From Pedobacter sp. L105 (GTDB taxonomy: Bacteria > Bacteroidota > Bacteroidia > Sphingobacteriales > Sphingobacteriaceae), in NCBI RefSeq assembly GCF_009765875.1, contig NZ_LMUP01000004.1, positions 648,056-712,055 on the forward strand: a stretch of 64,000 nt of DNA, written 5' to 3'. Both the position numbers and the translations under genes were made by a program. Each line of letters opens with the position of its first letter. Positions within the stretch are counted from its first letter, which is position 1. Below, piece by piece: positions 36,789 to 45,929 of the stretch. The notes beneath the pieces were generated by a model, which saw only the letters and a program-made list of their open reading frames with translations, was not told where the DNA came from and did not search any database.

Positions 36789-37429
36789 CTTTTTTTACTG
36801 AACAGGTAAACTTTAGATTCTTTACCTTTAAGTAACCGTTCCAGGTTCTTCTGGTGGGTAACCAATATGAGTATACAGACGACCATGCTGTATAAAACTT
36901 CAGATTTGATCGACGAATGCAGTACAAAGACAATACCCAGGGGGAACGTGAATCCCGCACAGATAGAACTTAGCGATACATATTTGGTAACCAGTAGGAT
37001 AGTTACAAATACAAGCACACAAAGCATTGCTGCAGGAAAGTTAACAGCCAGGATCATTCCAAACAAAGTAGCCACTCCCTTTCCACCTCTAAAACCAGCA
37101 AAAATAGGAAATAAATGCCCCATCACAGCGGTTACACCCAAGGCTAGTTCGTAATTTACAAATTGAGAGGAGTTATGCGGACCTGTAACAGAAAGTCCGA
37201 TAAAGTAAGCCAGCTTTGTAGCTGTATAACCTTTGGCAATATCAATCGTCATTACAGCCAAACCTGCTTTTTTACCTAATACGCGAAAAGTATTGGTAGC
37301 ACCGGCGTTTCCACTGCCATATTCCCTTACATCAATACCGTAAAAAGCCTGTCCAATCCAGACCGCCGTGGGGATAGACCCGAAGAGATAGGCTAAAATA
37401 ACCGCAGAAATAGAAAAGATGGATATCAT
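36785..37429 (-). CDS. plsY: Glycerol-3-phosphate 1-O-acyltransferase PlsY
   Basis: A 214-residue inner-membrane acyltransferase that transfers an acyl group from acyl-phosphate to glycerol 3-phosphate, the first step of phospholipid synthesis. Five or more hydrophobic helices span the protein. The active-site motifs are GSGNAGATNTFRVLG near residue 38, GHLFPIFAGFRGGKGVATLFG near 100-120, and VTHQKNLERLLKG with the third motif near 195. It follows nadC by three bases, so the two are co-transcribed. The stop overlaps pabB. Confidence 0.95.
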   Translation of the reverse strand: MISIFSISAVILAYLFGSIPTAVWIGQAFYGIDVREYGSGNAGATNTFRVLGKKAGLAVMTIDIAKGYTATKLAYFIGLSVTGPHNSSQFVNYELALGVTAVMGHLFPIFAGFRGGKGVATLFGMILAVNFPAAMLCVLVFVTILLVTKYVSLSSICAGFTFPLGIVFVLHSSIKSEVLYSMVVCILILVTHQKNLERLLKGKESKVYLFSKKS

Positions 37430-37432
37430 ACC

Positions 37433-38275
37433 TTAGTAGGCTTTTAAACTCATGTCTAAACTTTTAACCGAGTGGGTCAATGCGCCCATAGAAATAAAAT
37501 CAACACCGCAATCTGCATATTCAGTGATGTTCTCTTCTGTAATTCCGCCCGATGCTTCGGTGATATATCGATGGTCAATCAACTCAACTGCTTTTCTAAG
37601 ATCTGGAAAATCAAAATTATCCAGCATTATTCTTTGTACTTTACCTGTCTCCAGTACCTGGTTCAATTCTTCCAGATTTCTTACTTCAATTTCAATTTCC
37701 AATTGTTTTCCTTTATCCGCCAGGTAGTGGTTCGATGCATTGATTGCATTAGCTATTCCACCTGCGTAATCCACATGGTTATCTTTAATCAGGATCATAT
37801 CATATAAGCCTATTCGGTGGTTTACCCCTCCCCCTATCTTTACTGCCCACTTCTCCAGATATCTCATACCAGGGGTAGTTTTACGCGTATCCAATAACCT
37901 GGTTTGGTAAGGCTTAAGCATTTTAACAATACGATTTGTTTTAGTAGCGATACCACTCATGCGCTGCATACAGTTCAAAACTAATCTTTCAGCTAGCAAA
38001 ATTGAATGTGTGCTGCCTGTTACGGTAAATGCGATGTGACCATATTTAACTTCGTCGCCATCGTTCAGGAAAATTTCTGTGTGCAGTTCTGAGTCTATTT
38101 GATGAAATATCTCCAGCGCCAATGTAATACCAGCCAGGATACCATCTTCTTTTATGATCAATTTTGCTTTCCCGCTGGTACCAGCCGGGATCGTTGAATT
38201 TGAGGTATGATCACCATCTCCGAGGTCTTCGGCGATAGCATTTTTTATAAATAGGTCGATTAATTGCTTGTCCAA
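37433..38275 (-). CDS. nadC: Nicotinate-nucleotide diphosphorylase (carboxylating), quinolinate phosphoribosyltransferase
   Basis: A 280-residue enzyme that converts quinolinate and PRPP to nicotinate mononucleotide in de novo NAD synthesis. AEDLGDGDHTSNSTIP, ERLVLNCMQRMSGIATKTN, LDTRKTTPGMRYLEKWAVKIGGGVNHRIGLYDMILIKDNHV and EIEVRNLEELNQVLETG are the diagnostic blocks. The start appears to be TTG at 38275, giving the usual MDKQLIDLFIKNAIAED. An in-frame TGA lies six codons upstream, and no ATG occurs before the conserved core. plsY follows after three bases. Confidence 0.94.
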   Translation of the reverse strand: MDKQLIDLFIKNAIAEDLGDGDHTSNSTIPAGTSGKAKLIIKEDGILAGITLALEIFHQIDSELHTEIFLNDGDEVKYGHIAFTVTGSTHSILLAERLVLNCMQRMSGIATKTNRIVKMLKPYQTRLLDTRKTTPGMRYLEKWAVKIGGGVNHRIGLYDMILIKDNHVDYAGGIANAINASNHYLADKGKQLEIEIEVRNLEELNQVLETGKVQRIMLDNFDFPDLRKAVELIDHRYITEASGGITEENITEYADCGVDFISMGALTHSVKSLDMSLKAY

Positions 38276-38323
38276 AATAAGTATTTTAGATCAAAAATAG
38301 CATTTTTAGATAAATTCACGTTA

Positions 38324-38719
38324 CTATTTATCAGGTTCAATCCTTAATTCAGTGATAAAAAATGTATTAGCGGTCTTTTTCAGCGTGATGGCAACTCTGA
38401 ATTTTCCGTTTTTGGTAGTCAAAGAAAGGATGCCGAAGCGATAATTTGGATTGGTATTGATCAGATGGACAACGCTTGAATTCACCGGAATGCTTTTAGT
38501 AAAAAATTCTCTTAGAATTTGTTCTGCCTGTGCTTTGGAGTATACATCTTCTTCATCATTTACCTTCAGTTCTATGGAAGACGAGAAATTTTTGCTGATT
38601 TCCTTAGAATTTGCAGACTTGAATAATGTCGATAACGTATCAACAATATCACTCTGAAATGCCGCAGGACGCAGTATTTGAGTCAATAGAATCAGTGCCG
38701 GTAATATGGTTTTAAGCAT
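38324..38719 (-). CDS. DUF4783 family exported protein
   Basis: A 131-residue Bacteroidota protein with an N-terminal signal segment (MLKTILPALILLTQILRPAAF) and an NTF2/SnoaL-like DUF4783 domain. The fold is suggested by FKSANSKEISKNFSSSIELKV, AEQILREFFTKSIP, and the strands FGILSLTTKNGKFRVAITLKK and NTFFITELRIE. I place the start at the ATG at 38719 rather than a GTG nine codons upstream. Function is unknown; members are often found near nadC and plsY in this phylum, as here. Confidence 0.82.
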   Translation of the reverse strand: MLKTILPALILLTQILRPAAFQSDIVDTLSTLFKSANSKEISKNFSSSIELKVNDEEDVYSKAQAEQILREFFTKSIPVNSSVVHLINTNPNYRFGILSLTTKNGKFRVAITLKKTANTFFITELRIEPDK

Positions 38720-38809
38720 ATGATAAATATAACAATTAATACGCACACAAATTATGCCATTAGCAGATCAAAAAATGCAATTAGATTATTGATAAAACTT
38801 CAATAGACT

Positions 38810-38817
38810 TATATTTG
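38810..38817 (+). promoter_or_regulatory. -7 promoter box of gpmI
   Basis: TATATTTG lies 39 bases before the ATG at 38857, giving a leader of about 35 bases. Confidence 0.55.
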
Positions 38818-38856
38818 TTAGGTTTTATTAACCAGCGAAACATCAATTCTATTTAA

Positions 38857-40377
38857 ATGGACCATAAAAAAGTGATGCTCCTCATTCTTGACGGATGGGG
38901 TTACGGAAATCAAGATCAATCAGATGCAGCTTACGCAGCCAATACACCTTTCTTTGATTCTTTACTGAAACAATATCCTAATTCAAAATTAGAAGCTTCC
39001 GGAGAAGCGGTAGGCTTACCTGCAGGACAGATGGGAAATTCTGAGGTTGGACACATGAACCTTGGTGCAGGCAGGGTTGTTTATCAGGAATTAGGACGTA
39101 TCAATAAAGCAATCAGCGATGGTTCTATAAAAACTAATCCAACACTGGCAGGTGCTTTTGAATATGCTAAAACAAATAATAAAGCCATCCATTTTATCGG
39201 ATTGGTTTCCGATGGCGGTGTTCATGCACATATTAATCATTTAAAAGGACTGTGTGATGCGGCAAATGAACAGGGGTTAAAAGATGTTTTTGTACATGCT
39301 TTCCTTGATGGAAGAGATACCGATCCCAATTCAGGTCTCGGGTTTATTAAAGACCTTGATCAGCATTTGAAAACCTCTACGGGTAAGATTGCCAGCTTAA
39401 TTGGCCGTTATTATGCAATGGATAGAGATTCACGCTGGGAACGCGTTAAACAAGCTTATGACGTAATGGTCAATGGTGTTGGGGAACATACACAGGATGC
39501 TGTTGCTGCTATTGAAAAATCCTATGCTGAAGGTATTACTGATGAGTTTATCAAACCTATCGTGCTCACCTCAACCAATGGCTCGCCGGTAGCTACTATT
39601 CAGCCTGATGATGTAGTGATCTGTTTCAATTACAGAACGGACAGAGGAAGGGAAATCACTTCTGTGTTAACGCAGAAAGATTATCCTGAATTTGAGATGC
39701 ACAAATTACCACTGTATTATGTAACAATGACTTCATATGATGAAAACTTTGAAAATGTAAAAGTAATCTTCACTAAAGATGATCTTACAGAAACATTAGG
39801 AGAGGTTTTAGAGAAAAATCATAAAAACCAGATCCGCATCGCTGAAACAGAGAAATATCCTCATGTTACCTTTTTCTTCTCAGGCGGCAGGGAACAAGCT
39901 TTTGAAAATGAAAAAAGATTGATGATCCCGTCCCCAAAAGTAGCTACTTATGACCTGCAGCCAGAAATGAGTGCACAGGGAATTACCGATGCGATTACCA
40001 AAGAACTGGAAACAGGATGGGCAGATTTTATTTGTCTTAACTTCGCTAATCCAGACATGGTTGGGCATACAGGTGTGTTTGAGGCTGTAGTTAAGGCTGT
40101 TGAAACAGCAGACAAATGTGCAGAAGCTGTAGTAAAAAAAGGACTTGAAAATGGTTACTCTTTCATTATCCTGGCAGATCACGGAAATTCTGAATTTATG
40201 CTGAATGGCGATGGTTCGGCCAATACAGCACACACTACTAACCTGGTTCCCTGCATTTTGGTGGGCACTGACTATACAGCTATAGCTGATGGTAAACTGG
40301 GAGATATCGCCCCAACAATTCTTAAATTAATGGGCATTGAAAAACCCGCAATCATGACAGGAAATTCCCTGATATAA
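38857..40377 (+). CDS. gpmI: 2,3-bisphosphoglycerate-independent phosphoglycerate mutase
   Basis: A 506-residue manganese enzyme interconverting 3- and 2-phosphoglycerate in glycolysis and gluconeogenesis. The alkaline-phosphatase-type domain has LLILDGWGYG with the first metal Asp, Ser62 in MGNSEVGHMNLGAGR as the phospho-Ser nucleophile, and ILADHGNSE with the metal His near the end. The inserted transferase domain covers about 75-310 and includes HFIGLVSDGGVHAHINHL and GRYYAMDRDSRWERVKQAY. The lipoprotein gene that follows shares its stop and start codons (TAATG), so the two are translationally coupled. Confidence 0.97.
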   Translation: MDHKKVMLLILDGWGYGNQDQSDAAYAANTPFFDSLLKQYPNSKLEASGEAVGLPAGQMGNSEVGHMNLGAGRVVYQELGRINKAISDGSIKTNPTLAGAFEYAKTNNKAIHFIGLVSDGGVHAHINHLKGLCDAANEQGLKDVFVHAFLDGRDTDPNSGLGFIKDLDQHLKTSTGKIASLIGRYYAMDRDSRWERVKQAYDVMVNGVGEHTQDAVAAIEKSYAEGITDEFIKPIVLTSTNGSPVATIQPDDVVICFNYRTDRGREITSVLTQKDYPEFEMHKLPLYYVTMTSYDENFENVKVIFTKDDLTETLGEVLEKNHKNQIRIAETEKYPHVTFFFSGGREQAFENEKRLMIPSPKVATYDLQPEMSAQGITDAITKELETGWADFICLNFANPDMVGHTGVFEAVVKAVETADKCAEAVVKKGLENGYSFIILADHGNSEFMLNGDGSANTAHTTNLVPCILVGTDYTAIADGKLGDIAPTILKLMGIEKPAIMTGNSLI

Positions 40378-40907
40378 TGAGGAATACTATATTCCTTTTA
40401 CTGATCTTATTGTTTTTTGGGTCCTGCAATCCTGCAGCGCCCAAAAAACAATCTTCGCCCTTAACTTACTTCGATATCAAAGGTTATTTCGCTAAGGAAG
40501 CTAAACGGCTTAAATCCCTGAATCCTGAAATCGATAAAACGGTGACGGTCAATCAATCTGCTGAACATAAAAAATTAAAAATTGCCGACTGGCAAAAGGA
40601 ATTATCCATCTTTTCTGATGCGGACATCAATAAATCTGCATGGCAGGGGCTGTTTAAACTTCATCAGACACAGGATGTAAAAACGTACATTTCTGATAAT
40701 GAAAAAGTACCTGTAAAGTCTTTACAAGTCAGTTATCAGAATGGAAAGATCCATGGCATTGAAATTTTAATCAGCAATGCCAATTCTTTATATACCTCCA
40801 GTGATACACTTTCTTACTTCCCTGACAGCTTATATCAGGTAAAAAAAACTCAGCATATTACTTTACTGAAAGAAAAGAACTACAGGATTACAGGGAAATT
40901 CAAGTAG
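40377..40907 (+). CDS. Lipoprotein of unknown function, translationally coupled to gpmI
   Basis: A 176-residue protein with a lipobox FGSC (Cys about 17), so it is probably an outer- or inner-membrane lipoprotein. The mature part is charged and strand-rich (VPVKSLQVSYQNGKIHGIEILIS), with no domain I recognise. The start codon overlaps the gpmI stop by one base. The pairing of a glycolytic enzyme and a lipoprotein has no obvious functional logic in the sequence. It may be a lineage-specific gene co-expressed for convenience. Confidence 0.72.
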   Translation: MRNTIFLLLILLFFGSCNPAAPKKQSSPLTYFDIKGYFAKEAKRLKSLNPEIDKTVTVNQSAEHKKLKIADWQKELSIFSDADINKSAWQGLFKLHQTQDVKTYISDNEKVPVKSLQVSYQNGKIHGIEILISNANSLYTSSDTLSYFPDSLYQVKKTQHITLLKEKNYRITGKFK

Positions 40908-40965
40908 AATTGTCATTAATATGTTCAATAGTTTCTTTTTAAGTAAATATTATTTTTAAATTAAA

Positions 40966-41005
40966 TTTATTCAGTTAATTTTGTCTTATTAATTAACTGA
41001 ATAAA
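40966..41005 (+). promoter_or_regulatory. Perfect 15-base hairpin ending two bases before the coiled-coil gene start
   Basis: TTTATTCAGTTAATT at 40966-40980 and AATTAACTGAATAAA at 40991-41005 are exact reverse complements around a ten-base loop. The start codon is at 41008. In an mRNA this stem would occlude the ribosome landing site; as DNA it could be an operator. Confidence 0.65.
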
Positions 41006-41007
41006 AT

Positions 41008-41466
41008 ATGGAGAATCAAGATTCAACAATTGCACTTTACGAGGTTATCAAAAATAAAACTGATGAACAAACTGCCTATAACGCAGTAACCGCACTACAG
41101 GGAACAATCAAAGAAAAAGTTAAAAACGAGACAACAAACATAGTTGCAGAAGCAAAAATTGAACTCATTGAAAAAATCAATTCTACTGAGCTCACATTGG
41201 CAGGTGAAATTAACCAGTTAGAAGGTAAGATGAATTCAACCGAACTTAGATTAGAAAATAAAATCAATTCGCTAGAAGTTCGATTAGTTGATAAAATCAA
41301 TTTTCTTGAAGTTAGACTAATTGATAAAGTCAATTCTCTTGAAGTTAGATTAATTAATAAGATCAATGGAGTTGAAATCCGTATGAACAAGTTACAAATT
41401 CAAACTATCATGTGGATCGTTGGTATGAGTGTATTACAATTGGTAGCCCGTTACCTTTTCAAATAA
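41008..41466 (+). CDS. Tail-anchored coiled-coil protein built of 11-residue repeats
   Basis: A 152-residue protein. An N-terminal head (about 1-55) is followed by consecutive 11-residue units with the pattern N-x-x-E-(V/L)-R-L-x-x-K-I at residues 58-68 and 76-130, and a C-terminal membrane helix (TIMWIVGMSVLQLVARYLF). Hendecad repeats form right-handed coiled coils. The head-stalk-anchor layout resembles the DUF1640/CCDC90-type proteins (relatives of mitochondrial MCUR1), an inference from architecture. The repeat is also visible in the DNA. The role is unknown. Confidence 0.72.
   Translation: MENQDSTIALYEVIKNKTDEQTAYNAVTALQGTIKEKVKNETTNIVAEAKIELIEKINSTELTLAGEINQLEGKMNSTELRLENKINSLEVRLVDKINFLEVRLIDKVNSLEVRLINKINGVEIRMNKLQIQTIMWIVGMSVLQLVARYLFK
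41233..41397 (+). repeat. 33-bp in-frame tandem repeat, five units
   Basis: Units begin at 41233, 41266, 41299, 41332 and 41365. Each starts AAT and encodes N-x-x-E-(V/L/I)-R-(L/M). Units two to four are the most alike; the first and last have drifted. Confidence 0.8.
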
Positions 41467-41479
41467 TTGAATCCACAAA

Positions 41480-41510
41480 AAAACCGCACCAACTAATCTG
41501 ATGCGGTTTT
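41480..41510. terminator. Bidirectional terminator between convergent coiled-coil and TPR genes
   Basis: AAAACCGCA pairs with TGCGGTTTT around a 13-base loop, flanked by A and T residues. Confidence 0.8.
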
Positions 41511-41529
41511 CAGTTATTTACAAGAGTAA

Positions 41530-42156
41530 CTATTTCAAACTTGAAATCTGTGCTTTAACATAATCAATCAGTGAAATAATGTCCTTACGCAAAGGCTGTA
41601 CGACTAGAACTTTCTGAAAGTCAGCAATGGAGCTGTTGAAAATTGCAATACAAGCTTCCTTATCTGCTTTCTTTTTGATCTTATAAGATTTATAAATCGC
41701 ATAATCTTTATAAGCCAGTCCCCTGTTTTGCAGCAATTGGGTATCTTCTTCACCATTGATCTCTATAGCTTTCGTAAAATCCTTAATCGAAGACAGGTAA
41801 AAATTCTCCCGCATTTGATTTAAAGATTCTTTAGGATCATTGGCCACATTCTGTCTGGCCTTTCCCCTATAGTAATAAGCAGAATAATCTGACGGTTTTA
41901 AAGTGATTAACCTGCTGTAAGTCTCTATAGAGCTTTCAAAGTTACCACATTGAAAATAAGAATATCCCAACATTTTCAGTACACTTGGGTTGTTAGGGCT
42001 CTTTGAATCTGCTTTCTCTAATTGTGCTACAGCTCCTTTATAATCGCCTTTCATCATAGCCTGCATCCCTAATTTATCATAACTTCCCGTTTGAGCAAAG
42101 CTGATTTGGGTATAAATAACTAAAATTAGTACAAGCGCTTTTTTAATATAGTTCAT
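41530..42156 (-). CDS. Exported tetratricopeptide repeat protein
   Basis: A 208-residue protein. The signal peptide ends ISFAQT (residue about 21). About three TPR units follow: GMQAMMKGDYKGAVAQLEKADSKSPNNPSVL, GYSYFQCGNFESSIETYSRLITLKPSDYSAY, and a third around YYRGKARQN and SIKDFTKAIEINGE. Its function is protein-protein interaction in the periplasm; the partner is unknown. I use the ATG at 42156 in place of the TTG one codon upstream. It is divergent from lon across about 270 bases. Confidence 0.85.
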   Translation of the reverse strand: MNYIKKALVLILVIYTQISFAQTGSYDKLGMQAMMKGDYKGAVAQLEKADSKSPNNPSVLKMLGYSYFQCGNFESSIETYSRLITLKPSDYSAYYYRGKARQNVANDPKESLNQMRENFYLSSIKDFTKAIEINGEEDTQLLQNRGLAYKDYAIYKSYKIKKKADKEACIAIFNSSIADFQKVLVVQPLRKDIISLIDYVKAQISSLK

Positions 42157-42379
42157 CAAATTTTATTTAATAAAGAATAAAGATATAAAATCATAGCAAG
42201 AGTAGCTATAATAAATGGCATTTATAAATATTCTAAGAAACGTTTGAAAAGCAAAATTATGATGAGAAAGACAATTAAATTTTTAAATTCTGCCTTTTTA
42301 ACAGACAAAAACCGATATTCATGCTTTGGCACAGGAGTTGAAATTAAGCCATGTTATATATAATTAATATTTTTATAAA

Positions 42380-42400
42380 CGGCAAACTGCCAGATTGTCG
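42380..42400 (+). promoter_or_regulatory. 21-bp near-perfect dyad 24 bases upstream of lon
   Basis: CGGCAAACTG and CAGATTGTCG flank a single central C. Eight of ten positions are symmetrical, giving CGRCAAWCTG-N-CAGWTTGYCG. A T-rich tract follows. The position suggests a repressor or activator site for lon; the binding protein is unknown. Confidence 0.5.
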
Positions 42401-42424
42401 TTTTTATTTAGAAAGGCCTATTTA

Positions 42425-44896
42425 ATGAGTATAAAAGATCAGTTTGATTTTGGCAATGCACTACCCATCATAAATGAAGATACCGAATTTTTCCCACTGA
42501 TGTCCCAACAGGATGAAGATGAGATGAATAACGAAGAAACTCCCGAAACATTAGCGATTCTTCCACTGAGAAACACGGTATTGTTTCCAGGAGTGGTGAT
42601 CCCAATCACCGTTGGAAGGGATAAATCCATAAAATTGATCAAAGAAGCCTATAAAGGGAATAAGATTATTGGCGTAGTGTCACAACTGGACGTCTCTATT
42701 GAAGATCCTACTTTTGATCAGTTAAATAAAGTCGGCACCGTAGCTCATATTATTAAAATGCTGCAGATGCCCGATGGAAATACCACCGTGATTATCCAGG
42801 GAAAACAACGCTTCCAGTTAATCGATGAAGTACAGTCCGAACCTTATATTAAGGTAACAATCAGCAAATTCAATGAGGTTAAACATAAGAATGATAAGGA
42901 ATTTAAAGCACTGGTTGCTTCTATCAGGGAAATGTCCTCACAAATCATACAGTTATCTCCCAACATCCCGAGTGAGGCCGCTATGGCCCTCAAAAACATA
43001 GAAAGCACTTCTTTCCTGATCAATTTCATCTCATCCAATATGAATGCAGATGTAAAGGATAAACAGAAAATGCTTGAAATGAATAACCTGAGAGAGCGGG
43101 CAATGATGGTGATGGAATTACTGACACTTGAATTGCAGATGCTGGAATTAAAAAACCAGATACAATCCAAGGTCCGTACCGACCTAGATAAACAGCAAAG
43201 GGATTATTTTTTAAACCAGCAGCTCAAAACAATCCAGGAAGAACTCGGAGGAAATTCATCCGATCTGGAATATGAAGCTCTTGAAGTCCGTGCAAAAAAG
43301 AAAAAATGGTCTGTTCACGTAAAAGATCACTTTAATAAAGAACTGGAAAAATTAGGAAGGATGAACCCTGCTGCTCCGGATTATTCTGTACAGATCAATT
43401 ACCTGGAGCTCTTACTTGATTTGCCATGGAACGACTTTACTAAAGATAACTTCGATCTTAAACGTGCACAGAAAGTATTGGATAAAGATCACTTCGGGTT
43501 AGAGAAAGTAAAACAGCGCATCATTGAATATCTGGCAGTCTTAAAATTAAAGCGCGATATGAAAGCGCCCATCATTTGTCTGGTAGGCCCTCCCGGAGTA
43601 GGTAAAACGTCACTGGGCAAATCTATCGCAAAAGCCCTGAACCGTAAATATGTTCGTATGGCACTTGGCGGAATAAGAGACGAAGCAGAGATTCGCGGAC
43701 ATAGAAAAACATATATTGGTGCAATGCCGGGACGTATTATTCAGTCTATTAAAAAGGCAGGCGCAGCAAATCCGGTATTTGTACTGGATGAAATAGATAA
43801 AGTAGGATCAGATTACAGAGGTGATCCATCTTCCGCATTATTGGAAGTACTGGATCCGGAACAAAATAGTGCTTTTAATGATCATTACGTTGAGGCTGAC
43901 TACGATCTGTCTAATGTATTATTTATTGCTACTGCAAATTCATTGAGCAACATCCAGCCAGCCTTGCTGGATCGTATGGAGATCATCGAGGTTAATGGAT
44001 ATACCATAGAAGAAAAAATAGAAATAGCCAAAAAATACCTCTTGCCTAAACAAAAGGAACAGCATGGTATCAAAACAAAAGACATTCTTTTGAAATCCGG
44101 GCTGATCGAAAAAGTAATAGAAGATTATACCAGGGAATCTGGCGTACGTGGATTAGAGAAAAAAATCGGTTCACTGGTTCGTGGCGTAGCAACTAAAATT
44201 GCTATGGAAGAGACTTACGATCCTACATTAACATTAGAGGATGTAGAACGCATCCTGGGTGCCCCTATTTATGATAAAGATCTGTATGAGGGCAATGAAG
44301 TAGCTGGTGTAGTTACCGGCCTGGCATGGACGCAGGTAGGTGGAGATATCCTGTTTATTGAAGCGAGTCTTAGCCCTGGTAAAGGAAAGTTAACCTTAAC
44401 AGGAAACCTGGGCGATGTAATGAAAGAATCTGCTGTGATTGCTCTGGCTTATCTGAGGGCACATGCAGCGGCCTTTCATATCGACAACCAATTATTTGAT
44501 CTTTGGGATATACACGTACACGTTCCTGCTGGTGCAACCCCTAAGGACGGGCCTTCGGCAGGTATCACTATGCTTACTGCTTTAACTTCTGCTTTTACCC
44601 AGCGTAAAGTAAAATCTAATCTGGCGATGACCGGTGAGATTACCCTTCGCGGAAAAGTATTACCCGTTGGCGGAATCAAAGAGAAAATCCTGGCTGCCAA
44701 AAGAGCCAATATTAAAGATATCATTTTATGCAAATCCAACCGTAAGGATATCCTGGAAATTAAAGAGAGTTATATTAAAGACCTCAATTTCCATTACGTT
44801 ACCGAAATGCAGGAAGTTGTTGAACTGGCCCTGATGAAAGACAAGGTGAAAAACCCACAGGACTTAAGTATAAAAGTTAAACCCGTGACATTCTAG
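42425..44896 (+). CDS. lon: ATP-dependent protease La (Lon)
   Basis: An 823-residue AAA+ serine protease that degrades damaged and regulatory proteins. The N-terminal substrate domain is about 1-330. Walker A ([12 protein letters not shown]) and Walker B ([10 protein letters not shown]) mark the AAA+ domain. The Ser-Lys dyad is Ser711 in PKDGPSAG and Lys754 in [13 protein letters not shown]. The start is the ATG at 42425; an upstream TTG would add ten residues with no conservation. An acidic N-terminal segment of about 35 residues precedes the LON domain. A strong dyad lies upstream and a terminator downstream. Confidence 0.97.
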   Translation: MSIKDQFDFGNALPIINEDTEFFPLMSQQDEDEMNNEETPETLAILPLRNTVLFPGVVIPITVGRDKSIKLIKEAYKGNKIIGVVSQLDVSIEDPTFDQLNKVGTVAHIIKMLQMPDGNTTVIIQGKQRFQLIDEVQSEPYIKVTISKFNEVKHKNDKEFKALVASIREMSSQIIQLSPNIPSEAAMALKNIESTSFLINFISSNMNADVKDKQKMLEMNNLRERAMMVMELLTLELQMLELKNQIQSKVRTDLDKQQRDYFLNQQLKTIQEELGGNSSDLEYEALEVRAKKKKWSVHVKDHFNKELEKLGRMNPAAPDYSVQINYLELLLDLPWNDFTKDNFDLKRAQKVLDKDHFGLEKVKQRIIEYLAVLKLKRDMKAPIICLVGPPGVGKTSLGKSIAKALNRKYVRMALGGIRDEAEIRGHRKTYIGAMPGRIIQSIKKAGAANPVFVLDEIDKVGSDYRGDPSSALLEVLDPEQNSAFNDHYVEADYDLSNVLFIATANSLSNIQPALLDRMEIIEVNGYTIEEKIEIAKKYLLPKQKEQHGIKTKDILLKSGLIEKVIEDYTRESGVRGLEKKIGSLVRGVATKIAMEETYDPTLTLEDVERILGAPIYDKDLYEGNEVAGVVTGLAWTQVGGDILFIEASLSPGKGKLTLTGNLGDVMKESAVIALAYLRAHAAAFHIDNQLFDLWDIHVHVPAGATPKDGPSAGITMLTALTSAFTQRKVKSNLAMTGEITLRGKVLPVGGIKEKILAAKRANIKDIILCKSNRKDILEIKESYIKDLNFHYVTEMQEVVELALMKDKVKNPQDLSIKVKPVTF

Positions 44897-44926
44897 ATTG
44901 CACAGATAAATTTTATTAATACCTTT

Positions 44927-44958
44927 AAAGCTCCGGAATTACCGGGGCTTTTTTTTTA
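44927..44958 (+). terminator. lon terminator
   Basis: AAAGCTCCGG pairs with CCGGGGCTTT (one G:U pair) around an AATTA loop, followed by a run of T. Confidence 0.88.
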
Positions 44959-44966
44959 AAGATCAA

Positions 44967-45920
44967 ATGAAATATACAGGATATTCCCTACTTCTCTTTT
45001 TATTATTGCTATCGGCAATTACGCATGCGCAGACATACAAGAATGAGTTTGGTTTTCAGAGCGATAATGATTCTTACCTGGGACAGGGTTCCGACCGCTA
45101 TTATACCAATGGTTTATTTCTGAATTACCGCCGTGCTTTTGATCAGTCAAAATTACGGGAGGGACTGGAAAAAAAGACCTATGAAATTACTGTTGGCCAG
45201 AAAATGTTTAACCCTTATTCAGGATATGCTCCTGATCCAACGATACAGGACCGTCCTTTTGCAGGATATCTATATGTAGAGGGTGCTATGAATTGGTTTT
45301 ACAGTGATGAAAGCAGTCTGCAGACAAATATACAGGTAGGTACTACAGGTAAAAACTCTCTGGGTGAAGCGGGACAGAAATTATTGCACCGTACTTTTAA
45401 TTTTTACAGTATTGACGGATGGCAGTACCAGATCAAAGGTGAAGCCCAGGTAAATGCATCCGCATTATACAGCAAGTTACTCGCACGCGTGGCAGATAAT
45501 GCACTGGAATTCTCTTTTGAAGGATATGGCAATCTCGGAACTACCTTTGATGGCGCAGGGGCGGGTATCCTGTTAAGAACGGGTAGCCTGAATCAGCTTT
45601 TTAACTCTTCCTCCTACCATGCGGTGATCGGCAATAATGCCAAAACAAAAGCACTGGTAAAAAGGGAGTTTTTCTTTTATGCTAAACCACAGCTAAACTG
45701 GGTGGCATATGATACTACTATAGAAGGAAGTATATTTAATAACAATAGCCCCGTTACTTTCGGACAAAAACCAATTGTATTCGCACAGCAGTTTGGTTTA
45801 AACTATAGTTCTCAGCGTTTCACGATAGACTTCAATACAACATTTAAAACCAAAGAAGTTAAAAGTGATGCCATTGCAGACCACTGGGGCTCTATCAGCA
45901 TGTTCTACAGATTCAACTAA
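44967..45920 (+). CDS. LpxR family lipid A 3'-O-deacylase-like outer-membrane protein
   Basis: A 317-residue outer-membrane barrel related to LpxR (DUF2219), which removes the 3'-acyloxyacyl chain of lipid A. The signal peptide ends ITHAQ. FGFQSDNDSYLGQGSDRYYTNG contains the catalytic-site Asn34 and Asp35 and the family's YTNG, and DRPFAGYLY follows. KLLHRTFNF supplies His141, the proposed general base. A C-terminal aromatic (MFYRFN) is consistent with BAM insertion. Residues expected for catalysis appear present. The start overlaps the lon terminator region. Confidence 0.86.
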   Translation: MKYTGYSLLLFLLLLSAITHAQTYKNEFGFQSDNDSYLGQGSDRYYTNGLFLNYRRAFDQSKLREGLEKKTYEITVGQKMFNPYSGYAPDPTIQDRPFAGYLYVEGAMNWFYSDESSLQTNIQVGTTGKNSLGEAGQKLLHRTFNFYSIDGWQYQIKGEAQVNASALYSKLLARVADNALEFSFEGYGNLGTTFDGAGAGILLRTGSLNQLFNSSSYHAVIGNNAKTKALVKREFFFYAKPQLNWVAYDTTIEGSIFNNNSPVTFGQKPIVFAQQFGLNYSSQRFTIDFNTTFKTKEVKSDAIADHWGSISMFYRFN

Positions 45921-45929
45921 CGGTTGGAT

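Noticed and set aside
41233..41397. CRISPR-like repeat array
   Set aside because: The 33-base units are contiguous, in frame and coding, with no spacers.
42330..42365. TTGAAA and TATAAT resembling an E. coli sigma-70 promoter before lon
   Set aside because: Bacteroidota primary sigma factors use a TTTG / TAnnTTTG pair, and the AT-rich context makes TATAAT common.
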